A stretch of 64,000 nucleotides of DNA from Hydractinia symbiolongicarpus. Its lineage: Eukaryota > Cnidaria > Hydrozoa > Anthoathecata > Hydractiniidae. The notes beneath the pieces were generated by a model, which did not search any database, was not told the DNA's origin, and saw only the letters and a program-made list of their open reading frames with translations. Position 1 is the first letter of the stretch; every line of letters begins with the position of its first letter. Below, piece after piece: positions 50,201 to 63,869 of this stretch. Both the position numbers and the translations under genes were made by a program. The stretch covers positions 9,116,001-9,180,000 of the forward strand of contig NC_079876.1 of the NCBI RefSeq assembly GCF_029227915.1, in the 5' to 3' direction.

Positions 50201-53200
50201 GTCCGTTTGAGTTACAACGGTTGCGTCACATATTCGTACCAACATGAATTTAGCGATATTTTTCTGATATTACTAGGTTGCATCGCCTTTAACAATGAAA
50301 CGATTGACTGTGGGACTTAATTGAACTAACTTTGGACTGTGACCTGATAAATGTGATAAAGGAGACAATTGGACTCCAAGAAAAAACAATCTTCTTAATT
50401 TGACATGATTGCCGAAACTCAGCGATCATACTGGGTGCTGTGGTAGCGCTTCATTTAAGAATTAAGATAAGAAAGTCATTTTTTACTGTGGGACCAATCC
50501 TAGCTGTTATCACGCGCTGAAGAAATAGCGATAGTTTCAAAAACTACATTTTATTGACTTTCCAACGGTGTCAGTCCGTTTGAGTTACAACGGTTGGGTC
50601 ACATATTTGTACCAACATGTTTTTAGCGATATTTTTCCGATATTACTAGGTTGCATCGCCTTTAACAATGAAACAATTGACTGTGGGACTGAATTGAACT
50701 AACTTTGGATTGTGACCTGATGAATGTGATAAATGGGACAATTGGACTCCAAGAAAGAACATTGTTCTTAATTTGACATGATTGCCGAAACTCAGCGACT
50801 ACACTGGTCGCTGTGGTAGCGCTTCATTTAAGAATTAAGATGAAAAAGTCATTTCTTTACTGTGGGACCAATCCTAGCCGTTATCGCGCGCTGAAGAAAT
50901 AGCGACAGTTTTAAAAAATTTATTTCATTGACTTTTTAACAGTATCAATCCCTTTGAGTTACAACGCCTAAGTCACATATTCGTACCAACATGTATTTCT
51001 TGATATTTTTCAGGTATTACTAGGTTGCATCGCTTTTACCAGCGAAACAATTGACTGTGAGACTAAATTTAACTGATTTTGGTCTGTGACGATATAAATG
51101 TTATAAGTGAGACAAGTGGACTCTAAGAAATAACATTCTTCTTAATTTGACATGATTGCCGGAACTCAGCGATTACACTGGGCGCTGTGGTAGCGCTTCA
51201 TTTAAGAATTAAGATAAGAAAGTCATTTTTTTATTGTGGAACCAATCCTAGCCGTTATCGCGCGCTGAAGAAGTAGCGACAGTTTCCAAAACTACATTTC
51301 ATTGACTTTCTAGCGGTGTCAGTCCGTTTGAGTTTCAACGGTTGGGTCACATATTCGTACCAACATGTATTTAGCGATAATTATCTGACAATACTAGGTT
51401 GCATCGCTTTTAACAGTGAAACGATTGACTGTGGGACTTAATTGAACTAACTTTGGACTGTGACCTGATCAATGTGATAAATGAGAAAATTGGACTCCAA
51501 GAAATAACATTCTTCTTAATTTGACATGATTGCCGGAATTTAGCCATTACAATGGGCGCTGTGGTAGCGTTTCAATTAAAAATTAAGATAAAAAAGTCAT
51601 GTTTTTGCTGTGGGACCAATCCTAGCCATTAGCGCGCGCTGAAGAAATAGCGACAGTTACAAAAACTACATTTCATTGACTTTCTAACGGTATCAATCCG
51701 TTTCAGTTACAACGATTGCGTCACATATTCGTACGAACATGTATTTAGCGATATTTTTCTCATATTACTAGGTTGCATCGCTTTTAACAGTGAAACGATT
51801 GACTGTGAGACTAAATTTAACTGATTTTGGTCTGTGACGTTATAAATGTTATAAGTGAGACAAGCGGACTCCACGAAATAACATTCTTTTTAATTTGACA
51901 TGATTGCCGAAACTCAGCGATTACACTGGGCGCTGTGGTAGCGCTTCATTTAAGAAAATAGATAAATAAAAGTCATTTTTTTACTGTGGTACCAATCCTA
52001 GCCGTTATCGCGCTCTGAAGAAATAGCGACAGTTTCCCAAAACTACATTTCATTGACTTTCTAACGGTGTCAGTCCGTTTAAGTTTCAACGGTTGTGTCA
52101 CATATTCGTTCCAACATGTATTTAGCGATAATTATCTGACATTACTAGGTTGCATCGCTTTTAACAGTGAAACGATTGACTGTGGGACTTAATTGAACTA
52201 ACTTTGGACTGTGACCTGATCAATGTGATAAATGAGAAAATTGGACTCCAAGAATTAACATTCTTCTTAACTTGACGTGATTGCCGGAACTCAGCGATTA
52301 CACTGGGCGCTGTGGTAGCGCTTCATTTAAAAATTTAGATAAATAAGTCAATTTTTCCTGTTGGACCAATGCTAGCCGTTATCGCGCGCTGAAGAACTAG
52401 CGACAGTTTCAAAAACTACATTTCATTGACTTTCTAACGGTATCAATCCGTTTCAGTTACAACGATTGCGTCACATATTCGTATGAACATGTATTTAGCG
52501 ATATTTTTCTCATATTACTAGGTTGCATTGCTTTTAACAGTGAAACGAATAACTGTGAGACTAAATTTAACTGATTTTGGTCTGTGACGTTACAAATGTT
52601 ATAAGTGAGACAAGCGGACTTCAAGAAATAACATTCTTTTTAATTTGACATGATTGCCGGAACTCAGCGATTACACTGGGCGCTGTGGTAGCACTTCATT
52701 TAAGAAAATAGATAAATAAGTCATTTTTTTACTGTGGGACCAATCCTAGCCGTTATCACGCGCTGAAGAAATAGCGATAGTTTCAAAAACTACATTTTAT
52801 TGACTTTCCAACAGTGTCAGTCCGTTTGAGTTACAACGGTTGGGTCACATATTTGTACCAACATGTTTTTAGCGATATTTTTCCGATATTACTAGGTTGC
52901 ATCGCCTTTAACAATGAAACAATTGACTGTGGGACTGAATTGAACTAACTTTGGATTGTGACCTGATGAATGTGATAAATGAGACAATTGGACTCCAAGA
53001 AAGAACATTGTTCTTAATTTGACATGATTGCCGAAACTCAGCGACTACACTGGTCGCTGTGGTAGCGCTTCCTTTAAGAATTAAGATGAAAAAGTCATTT
53101 CTTTACTGTGGGACCAATCCTAGCCGTTATCGCGCGCTGAAGAAATAGCGAAAGTTTTAAAAAATTTATTTCATTGACTTTTTAACAGTATCAATCCCTT

Positions 53201-56200
53201 TGAGTTACAACACCTAAGTCACATATTCGTACCAACATGTATTTCTTGATATTTTTCAGGTATTACTAGGTTGCATCGCTTTTACCAGCGAAACAATTGA
53301 CTGTGAGACTAAATTTAACTGATTTTGGTCTGTGACGATATAAATGTTATAAGTGAGACAAGTGGACTCTAAGAAATAACATTCTTCTTAATTTGACATG
53401 ATTGCCGGAACTCAGCGATTACACTGGGCGCTGTGGTAGCGCTTCATTTAAGAATTAAGATAAGAAAGTCATTTTTTTATTGTGGAACCAATCCTAGCCG
53501 TTATCGCGCGCTGAAGAAGTAGCGACAGTTTCCAAAACTACATTTCATTGACTTTCTAGCGGTGTCAGTCCGTTTGAGTTTCAACGGTTGGGTCACATAT
53601 TCGTACCAACATGTATTTAGCGATAATTATCTGACAATACTAGGTTGCATCGCTTTTAACAGTGAAACGATTGACTGTGGGACTTAATTGAACTAACTTT
53701 GGACTGTGACCTGATCAATGTGATAAATGAGAAAATTGGACTCCAAGAAATAACATTCTTCTTAATTTGACATGATTGCCGGAATTTAGCCATTACAATG
53801 GGCGCTGTGGTAGCGTTTCAATTAAAAATTAAGATAAAAAAGTCATGTTTTGCTGTGGGACCAATCCTAGCCATTAGCGCGCGCTGAAGAAATAGCGACA
53901 GTTACAAAAACTACATTTCATTGACTTTCTAACGGTATCAATCCGTTTCAGTTACAACGATTGCGTCACATATTCGTACGAACATGTATTTAGCGATATT
54001 TTTCTCATATTACTAGGTTGCATTGCTTTTAACAGTGAAACGATTGACTGTGAGACTAAATTTAACTGATTTTGGTCTGTGACGTTATAAATGTTATAAG
54101 TGAGACAAGCGGACTCCACGAAATAACATTCTTTTTAATTTGACATGATTGCCGGAACTCAGCGATTACACTGGGCGCTGTGGTAGCGCTTCATTTAAGA
54201 AAATAGATAAATAAGTCATTTTTTTACTGTGGTACCAATCCTAGCCGTTATCGCGCTCTGAAGAAATAGCGACAGTTTCCCAAAACTACATTTCATTGAC
54301 TTTCTAACGGTGTCAGTCCGTTTGAGTTTCAACGGTTGTGTCACATATTCGTTCCAACATGTATTTAGCGATAATTATCTGACATTACTAGGTTGCATCG
54401 CTTTTAACAGTGAAACGATTGACTGTGGGACTTAATTGAACTAACTTTGGACTGTGACCTGATCAATGTGATAAATGAGAAAATTGGACTCCAAGAATTA
54501 ACATTCTTCTTAACTTGACGTGATTGCCGGAACTCAGCGATTACACTGGGCGCTGTGGTAGCGCTTCACTTAAAAATTTAGATAAATAAGTCAATTTTTC
54601 CTGTTGGACCAATGCTAGCCGTTATCGCGCGCTGAAGAACTAGAGACAGTTTCAAAAACTACATTTCATTGACTTTCTAACGGTATCAATCCGTTTCAGT
54701 TACAACGATTGCGTCACATATTCGTACGAACATGTATTTAGCGATATTTTTCTCATATTACTAGGTTGCATCGCTTTTAACAGTGAAACAAATAACTGTG
54801 AGACTAAATTTAACTGATTTTGGTCTGTGACGTTACAAATGTTATAAGTGAGACAAGCGGACTCCAAGAAATAACATTCTTTTTAATTTGACATGATTGC
54901 CGGAACTCAGCGATTACACTGGGCGCTGTGGTAGCGCTTCATTTAAGAAAATAGATAAATAAGTCATTTTTTTACTGTGGTACCAATCCTAGCCGTTATC
55001 GCGCTCTGAAGAAATAGCGACAGTTTCCAAAACTACATTTCATTGACTTTCTAACAGTGTCAGTCCGTTTGAGTTTCAACGGTTGTGTCACACATTCGTT
55101 CCAACATGTATTTAGCGATAATTATCTGACATTACTAGGTTGCATCGCTTTTAACAGTGAAACGATTGACTGTGGGACTTAATTGAAGTAACTTTGGACT
55201 GTGACCTGATCAATGTGATAAATGAGAAAATTGGACTCCAAGAATTAACATTCTTCTTAACTTGACGTGATTGCCGGAACTCAGCGATTACACTGGGCGC
55301 TGTGGTAGCGCTTCATTTAAGAATTAATATAAGAAAGTCATTCTTTAGTGTGGGACCAATCCTAGCCATTATCGCGCGCTGAAGAAATAGCGACAGTTTC
55401 AAAAACTAAATTTCATTGACTTTCTAACGGTGTCAGTCCGTTTGAATTACAACGGTTGGATCACATATTCGTACTAACATGTATATAGCCATATTTTTCC
55501 GATATTACTAGGTTGCATCGCCTTTAACAATGAAACGATTGACTGTGGGACTTAATTGAACTAACTTTGGACTGTGACCTGATGAATGTGATAAATGAGA
55601 CAATTGGACTCCAAGAAATAACATTGTTCTCAATTTGACATGATTGCCGAAACTCAGCGACTACACTGGGTGCTGTGGTAGCGCTTCATTTAAGAATTAT
55701 TATAAAAAAGTCATTTTCTTACTGTGGGACTAATCCTAGCCGTTATCGCGCGCTGAAGAAATAGCGACAGTTTTCAAAACTACATTTCATTGACTTTCTA
55801 ACGGTGTCAGTCCGTTTGAGTTCAAACGGTTGGGTCACATATTCGTACCAACATGTATTTAGCGATATTTTTCTCATATTACTAGGTTGCATCGCTTTAA
55901 ACAGTGAAACAAATGACTGTGGGACTAAATTGAACTGATTTTAGTCTGTGACCTTCTAAATGTTATAAGTGAGACAAGTGGACTCCAAGAAATAACATTC
56001 TTTTTAATTTGACATAATTGCGGAACTCAGCGATTACACTGGGCGCTGTGGTAGCGCTGCACTTAAGAATTTAGATAAATAAGTCATTCTTTACTGTGGG
56101 ACCAATCCTAGCCATTATCGCGCGCTGAAGAAATAGCGACAGTTTCAAAAACTACATTTCATTGACTTTCTAACAGTATTAATCCGTTTGAGTTACAACG

Positions 56201-59168
56201 GTTGAGTCACATATTCGTGCCAACATGTATTTCTTGATATTTTTCAGGTATTACTAGGTTGTATGGCTTTTAACAGCAAAATGATTGACTGTGGGACTTA
56301 ATTGAACTGATTATGGACTGTGACCCTATAAATGTGAAAATAAGACAATTGGACTCCAAGAAATAACATTCTTCTTAATTTGAAATGATTGCCGAAACTC
56401 AGCGATTACACTGGGCTCTGTGGAAGCGCTTCAATTAAAAATTAAGATAAAAATGTCATTTTTCACTGAGGGACCAATCCTAGCCGTTAGCGCGCGCTGA
56501 AGAAATAGAGACAGTTTCAAATACTACATTTCACTGACTTTCTAACGGTGTCAGTCCGTTTGAGTTTTAACGGTTTGGTCACATATTCGCATCAACATGT
56601 ATTTAGCGATATTTATCTGATATTACTAAATTGCATCGCTTTTAACAGTGAAACGATTGACTGTGGGACTTAATTGAAATAACTTTGGACTGTGACCTGA
56701 TCGATCAGATAAATGAGAAAATTGGATTCCAAGAAATAACATTCTTCTTAACTTGACATGATTGCCGGAATTTAGCCATTACAATGGGCGCTGTGGTAGT
56801 GTTTCAATTAAAAATTAAGATAAAAAAGTCATTTTTTTGCTGTGGGACCAATCCTAGCTATTAGCGCGCGCTGAAGAAATAGCGACAGTTTCAAAAACTA
56901 CATTACATTGACTTTCTAACAGTATTAATCCGTTTGAGTTACAACGGTTGGGTCACATATTCGTACCAACATGTATTTCTTGATATTTTTCAGGTATTAC
57001 TAGGCTGTATGGCTTTTAACAGCAAAATGATTGACTGTGGGACTTAATTGAACTGATTATGGACTGTGACCCCATAAATGTGAAAATGAGACAATTGGAC
57101 TCCAAGAAATTACATTCTTCTTAATTTGAAATGATTGCCGAAACTCAGCGATTACACTGGGCTCTGTGGAAGCGCTTCAATTAAAAATTAAGATAAAAAT
57201 GTCATTTTTCACTGTGGGACCAATCCTAGCCGTTAGCGCGTGCTGAAGAAATAGAGACAGTTTCAAATACTATATTTCACTGACTTTCTAACGGTGTCAG
57301 TCCGTTTGAGCTTTAACGGTTTGGTCACATATTCGCATCAACACGTATTTAGCGATATTTATCTGATATTACTAGGTTGCATCGCTTTTAACAGTGAAAC
57401 GATTGACTGTGGGACTTAATTGAAGTAACTTTGGACTGTGACCTGATCGATCAGATAAATGAGAAAATTGGATTCCAAGAAATAACATTCTTCTTAACTT
57501 GACATGATTGCCGGAATTTAGCAATTACACTGGGCGCTGTGGTAGCGTTTCAAATAAAAATAAAGATAAGAAAGTCATTTTTTTACTGTGGAACCAATCC
57601 TAGCCGTTATCGCGCGCTGAAAAAATAGCGACAGTTTCAAAAACTACATTTCATTGACTTTCTAACAGTATTAATCCGTTTGAATTACAACGGTTGAGTC
57701 ACATATTCGTACCAACATGTATTTCTTGATATTTTTCAGGTATTACTAGGTTGTATGCCTTTTAACAGCAAAATGATTGACTGTGGGACTTAATTGAACT
57801 GATTATGGACTGTGACCCTATAAATGTGAAAATGAGACAATTGGACTTCAAGAAATAACATTTTTCTTAATTTGAAATGATTGCCGAAACTCAGCGATTA
57901 CACTGGGCTCTGTGGAAGCGCTTCAATTAAAAATTAAGATAAAAATGTCATTTTTCACTGTGGGACCAATCCTAGCCGTTAGCGCTCGCTGAAAAAATAG
58001 AGACAGTTTCAAATACTACATTTCACTGACTTTCTAACGGTGTCAGTCCGTTTGAGTTTTAACGGTTTGGTCACATATTCGCATCAACATGTATTTAGCG
58101 ATATTTATCTGATATTACTAGGTTGCATCGCTTTTAACAGTGAAACGATTAACTGTGGGACTTAATTGAAATAACTCTGGACTGTGACCTGATCGATCAG
58201 ATAAATGAGAAAATTGGATTCCAAGAAATAACATTTTTCTTAACTTGACATGATTGCCGGAATTCAGCAATTACACTGGGCGCTGTGGTAGCGTTTCAAT
58301 TAAAAATTAAGATAAGAAAGTGATTTTTTTACTGTGAAACCAATCCTAGCCGTTATCGCGCGCTGAAGAAATAGCGACAGTTTCCAAAACTACATTTCAT
58401 TGACTTTCTAACGGTGTCAGTCCGTTTGAGTTTCAACGGTTGGGTCACATATTCGTACCAACATGTATTTAGCGATAATTATCTGACATTACTAGGTTGC
58501 ATCGCTTTTAACAGTGAAACGATTGACTGTGGGACTTAATTGAACTAACTTTGGACTGTGACCTGATCAATGTGATAAATGAGAAAACTGGACTCCAAGA
58601 TATAACATTCTTCTTAACTTGACATGATTTCCGGAATTTAGCCATTACAATGGGCGCTGTGGTAGCGTTTCAATAAAAAATTAAGATAAAAAAGTCATTT
58701 TTTTGCTGTGGGGCCAATCCTAGCCATTAGCGCGCGCTGAAGAAATAGCGACAGTTTCAAAAATTACATTTCATTGACTTTCTAACGGTATCAATCCGTT
58801 TCAGTCACAACGATTGCGTCACATATTCGTACGAACATGTATTTAGCGATATTTTTCTCATATTACTAGGTTGCATCGCTTTTAACAGTGAAACGATTGA
58901 CTGTGAGACTAAATTTAATTGATTTTGATCTGTGACGTTATAAATTTTATAAGTGAGACAAGTGGACTCCAAGAAATAACATTCTTTTTAATTTGACATG
59001 ATTGCCGGAACTCAGCGATTACATTGGGCGCTGTGGTAGCGCTTCATTTAAGAAAATAGATGAATAAGTCATTCTTTACTGTGGGACAAATCCTAGCCGT
59101 TATCGCGCGCTGAAGAAATAGCGACAGTTTCAAAAACTACATTTCATTGACTTTCTAACGGTGTCAGT
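47241..59168. repeat. Subarray III HOR, copy B: 32 monomers, ~11,925 bp
   Basis: Direct tandem successor of copy A. Its monomer starts from 49674 are copy A starts plus 11,925 (49674, 50048, 50421, 50794, 51168, 51542, 51916, 52293, 52666, 53040, 53414, 53788, 54161, 54536, 54909, 55283, 55656, 56029, 56401, 56774, 57147, 57520, 57893, 58266, 58640, 59014). Its first 1.2 kb is a trimer that aligns about equally well to either trimer of copy A. The copy ends inside monomer 59014: the sequence matches monomer 47089 up to 59168 and then continues as CCGTTTGAGTTAC instead of TCGTTTGATTTAC, entering subarray IV. Confidence 0.88.
47462..49673. repeat. 1106-bp trimers in copy B, directly tandem
   Basis: 47462-48567 and 48568-49673 repeat the copy A trimers without the intervening monomer. 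The second trimer carries GCGCGTCATTT and CTGAGGAAATAG, like 36643-37748. The first has GCGCTTCATTT and CTGAAGAAATAG in its middle monomer, like 35163-36268, but its first monomer has CTGTAGGACC, like 36643. Trimer parts have thus been reshuffled between the copies. Confidence 0.83.
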
Positions 59169-60507
59169 CCGTTTGAGTTACAACGGTTGGATCACATATT
59201 CGTATCAAAATGTATTTAGCGATATTTTTCCGATATTACTAGGTTGCATCGCCTTTAACAATGAAACGATTGACTGTGGGATTTAATTGAACTAGCTTTG
59301 GACTGTGACCTGATGAATGTGATAAATGAGACAATTGGACTCACAGAAATAACATTGTTCCTAATTTGACATGATTGCCGAAACTCAGCGACTACACTGG
59401 GTGCTGTGGTAGCGCTTCATTTAAGATTTAAGATGAAAAAGTCATTTTTTTACTGTGGGACCAATCCTAGCCGTTATCGCGCACTGAAGGAAAAGCGACA
59501 GTTTCAAAAACTACATTTCATTGACTTTTTAACAGGATCAATCCGTTCGAGTTACAACGCTTGAGTCACATATTCGTACCAACATGCATTTCTTGATATT
59601 TTTCAGGTATTACTAAGTTGTATGGCTTTTAACAGCGAAACGATTAACTGTGGGACTTAATTGAACTAATTATGGACTGTGACCCTATAAATGTGAAAGT
59701 GAGACAATTGGACTCCAAGAAATAACATTCTTCTTAATTTGACATGATTGCCGAAACTCAGCGATTACACTGGACGCTGTAGTAGCACTTCATTTAAGAA
59801 TTAACATAAGAAAGTCATTTTTTTACTGTAAGACCAATCCTAGCCGTTATTGCGCGCTGAAGAAATAGCAGCAGTTTCCAAAACTACAGTTCATTGACTT
59901 TCTAACGGTGTCAGTCCGTTTGAGTTTCAACGGTTGGGTCACATATTCGTACCAACATGTATTTAGCGATAATTATCTGACATTACTAGGTAGCATCGCT
60001 TTTAACAGTGAAACGATTGACTGTGGGACTTAATTGAACTAACTTTGGTCTGTGACCTGATCAATGTGATAAATGAGAAAATTGGACTACAAGAAATAAC
60101 ATTCTTCTTAACTTGACATGATTGCCGAAACTCAGCCATTACAATGGGCGCTGTGGTAGCGTTTCAATTAAAAATTAAGATAAAAAAGTAATTTGTTTGC
60201 TGTGGGACCAATCCTAGCCATTAGCGCGCGCTGAAGAAATAGCGACAGTTTCAAAAACTAAATTTCATTGACTTTCTAACGATATCAATCCGTTTCAGTT
60301 ACAACGATTGCGTCACATATTCGTACGAACATGTATTTAGCGATATTTTTCTCATATTACTAGGTAGAATCGCTTTTAACAGTGAAACGATTGACTGTGA
60401 GACTAAATTTAACTGATTTTGGTCTGTGACGTTGTAAATGTTATAAGTGAGACAAGTGGACTCCAAGAAATAACATTCTTTATAATTTGACATGATTGCC
60501 GGAACTC

Positions 60508-60881
60508 AGCGATTACACTGGGCGCTGTGGTAGCGCTTCATTTAAGATTTAAGATGAAAAAGTCATTTTTTTACTGTGGGACCAATCCTAGCCATTAGCG
60601 CGCGCTGAAGAAATAGCGACAGTTTCAAAAATTACATTTCATTGACTTTCTAACGGTATCAATCCGTTTCAGTCACAACGATTGCGTCACATATTCGTAC
60701 GAACATGTATTTAGCGATATTTTTCTCATATTACTAGGTTGCATCGCTTTTAACAGTGAAACGATTGACTGGGAGACTAAATTTAATTGATTTTGATCTG
60801 TGACGTTATAAATTTTATAAGTGAGACAAGTGGACTCCAAGAAATAACATTCTTTTTAATTTGACATGATTGCCGGAACTC
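60508..60881. repeat. Extra fifth monomer of the subarray IV unit
   Basis: Left part is of the 59387 type (TTTAAGATTTAAGATG). Right part is of the 46715/58640 type of subarray III (GTTTCAGTCACAACGATTG, TTTTGATCTGTGACG, TATAAATTTTATAAG). It is absent from the middle unit, where monomer 62002 is a chimera: its left part is that of 60134 (GTTTCAGTTACAACG) and its right part ends in TATAAATTTTATAAG like 60508. That is the expected product of deleting one monomer by in-register exchange. It reappears at 63870 but is cut by the window edge. Confidence 0.83.
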
Positions 60882-63869
60882 AGCGATTACATTGGGCGCT
60901 GTGGTAGCGCTTCATTTAAGAAAATAGATGAATAAGTCATTCTTTACTGTGGGACAAATCCTAGCCGTTATCGCGCGCTGAAGAAATAGCGACAGTTTCA
61001 AAAACTACATTTCATTGACTTTCTAACGGTGTCAGTCCGTTTGAGTTACAACGGTTGGATCACATATTCGTATCAAAATGTATTTAGCGATATTTTTCCG
61101 ATATTACTAGGTTGCATCGCCTTTAACAATGAAACGATTGACTGTGGGACTTAATTGAACTAGCTTTGGACTGTGACATGATGAATGTGATAAATGAGAC
61201 AATTGGACTCCAAGAAATAACATTGTTCCTAATTTGACATGATTGCCGAAACTCAGCGACTACACTGGGTGCTGTGGTAGCGCTTCATTTAAGATTTAAG
61301 ATGAAAAAGTCATTTTTTTACTGTGGGACCAATCCTAGCCGTTATCGCGCACTGAAGGAAAAGCGACAGTTTCAAAAACTACATTTCATTGACTTTTTAA
61401 CAGGATCAATCCGTTCGAGTTACAACGCTTGAGTCACATATTCGTACCAACATGCATTTCTTGATATTTTTCAGGTATTACTAAGTTGTATGGCTTTTAA
61501 CAGCGAAACGATTAATTGTGGGACTTAATTGAACTAATTATGGACTGTGACCCTATAAATGTGAAAGTGAGACAATTGGACTCCAAGAAATAACATTCTT
61601 CTTAATTTGACATGATTGCCGAAACTCAGCGATTACACTGGACGCTGTAGTAGCACTTCATTTAAGAATTAACATAAGAAAGTCATTTTTTTACTGTAAG
61701 ACCAATCCTAGCCGTTATTGCGCGCTGAAGAAATAGCAGCAGTTTCAAAAACTACAGTTCATTGACTTTCTAACGGTGTCAGTCCGTTTGAGTTTCAACG
61801 GTTGGGTCACATATTCGTACCAACATGTATTTAGCGATAATTATCTGACATTACTAGATAGCATCGCTTTTAACAGTGAAACGATTGACTGTGGGACTTA
61901 ATTGAACTAACTTTGGCCTGTGACCTGATCAATGTGATAAATGAGAAAATTGGACTACAAGAAATAACATTCTTCTTAACTTGACATGATTGCCGAAACT
62001 CAGCCATTACAATGGGCGCTGTGGTAGCGTTTCAATTAAAAATTAAGATAAAAAAGTAATTTGTTTGCTGTGGGACCAATCCTAGCCATTAGCGCGCGCT
62101 GAAGAAATAGCGACAGTTTCAAAAACTAAATTTCATTGACTTTCTAACGGTATCAATCCGTTTCAGTTACAACGATTGCGTCACATATTCGTACGAACAT
62201 GTATTTAGCGATATTTTTCTCATATTACTGGGTTGCATCGCTTTTAACAGTGACACGATTGACTGTAAGACTAAATTTAACTGATTTTGGTCTGTGACGT
62301 TATAAATTTTATAAGTGAGACAAGTGGACTCCAAGAAATAACATTCTTTTTAATTTGACATGATTGCCGGAACTCAGCGATTACATTGGGCGCTGTGGTA
62401 GCGCTTCATTTAAGAAAATAGATGAATAAGTCATTCTTTACTGTGGGACAAATCCTAGCCGTTATCGCGCGCTGAAGAAATAGCGACAGTTTCAAAAACT
62501 ACATTTCATTGACTTTCTAACGGTGTCAGTCCGTTTGAGTTACAACGGTTGGATCACATATTCGTATCAAAATGTATTTAGCGATATTTTTCCGATATTA
62601 CTAGGTTGCATCGCCTTTAACAATGAAACGATTGACTGTGGGATTTAATTGAACTAGCTTTGGACTGTGACCTGATGAATGTGATAAATGAGACAATTGG
62701 ACTCCAAGAAATAACATTGTTCCTAATTTGACATGATTGCCGAAACTCAGCGACTACACTTGGTGCTGTGGTAGCGCTTCATTTAAGATTTAAGATGAAA
62801 AAGTCATTTTTTTACTGTGAGACCAATCCTAGCCGTTATCGCGCACTGAAGGAAAAGCGACAGTTTCAAAAACTACATTTCATTGACTTTTTAACAGGAT
62901 CAATCCGTTCGAGTTACAACGCTTGAGTCACATATTCGTACCAACATGCATTTCTTGATATTTTTCAGGTATTACTAAGTTGTATGGCTTTTAACAGCAA
63001 AACGATTAACTGTGGGACTTAATTGAACTAATTATGGACTGTGACCCTATAAATGTGAAAGTGAGACAATTGGACTCCAAGAAATAACATTCTTCTTAAT
63101 TTGACATGATTGCCGAAACTCAGCGATTACACTGGACGCTGTAGTAGCACTTCATTTAAGAATTAACATAAGAAAGTCATTTTTTTACTGTAAGACCAAT
63201 CCTAGCCGTTATTGCGCGCTGAAGAAATAGCAGCAGTTTCCAAAACTACAGTTCATTGACTTTCTAACGGTGTCAGTCCGTTTGAGTTTCAACGGTTGGG
63301 TCACATATTCGTACCAACATGTATTTAGCGATAATTATCTGACATTACTAGGTAGCATCGCTTTTAACAGTGAAACGATTGACTGTGGGACTTAATTGAA
63401 CTAACTTTGGTCTGTGACCTGATCAATGTGATAAATGAGAAAATTGGACTACAAGAAATAACATTCTTCTTAACTTGACATGATTGCCGAAACTCAGCCA
63501 TTACAATGGGCGCTGTGGTAGCGTTTCAATTAAAAATTAAGATAAAAAAGTAATTTGTTTGCTGTGGGACCAATCCTAGCCATTAGCGCGCGCTGAAGAA
63601 ATAGCGACAGTTTCAAAAACTAAATTTCATTGACTTTCTAACGATATCAATCCGTTTCAGTTACAACGATTGCGTCACATATTCGTACGAACATGTATTT
63701 AGCGATATTTTTCTCATATTACTAGGTAGAATCGCTTTTAACAGTGAAACGATTGACTGTGAGACTAAATTTAACTGATTTTGGTCTGTGACGTTGTAAA
63801 TGTTATAAGTGAGACAAGTGGACTCCAAGAAATAACATTCTTTATAATTTGACATGATTGCCGGAACTC

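Larger units (their letters stand above)
34266..59168. repeat. Subarray III: two tandem copies of a ~12-kb HOR
   Basis: After the junction monomers start at 34430, 34803, 35163, 35536, 35909, 36269, 36643, 37016, 37389, 37749, 38123, 38496, 38869, 39243, 39617, 39991, 40368, 40741, 41115, 41489, 41863, 42236, 42611, 42984, 43358, 43731, 44104, 44476, 44849, 45222, 45595, 45968, 46341, 46715, 47089, 47462, 47835, 48208, 48568, 48941, 49314 and 49674. Every start from 37749 to 47089 recurs at +11925, up to 59014. The subarray has more monomer subtypes than II, and several have recognisable smaller repeats nested inside the long unit. Confidence 0.92.

Noticed and set aside
60299-60493. Minus-strand ATG open frame of 64 codons, repeated at 63661-63855
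   Set aside because: A chance frame in monomers 60134 and 63496 at the 3362-bp HOR spacing. Neighbouring monomers of the same type differ without regard to codon positions.
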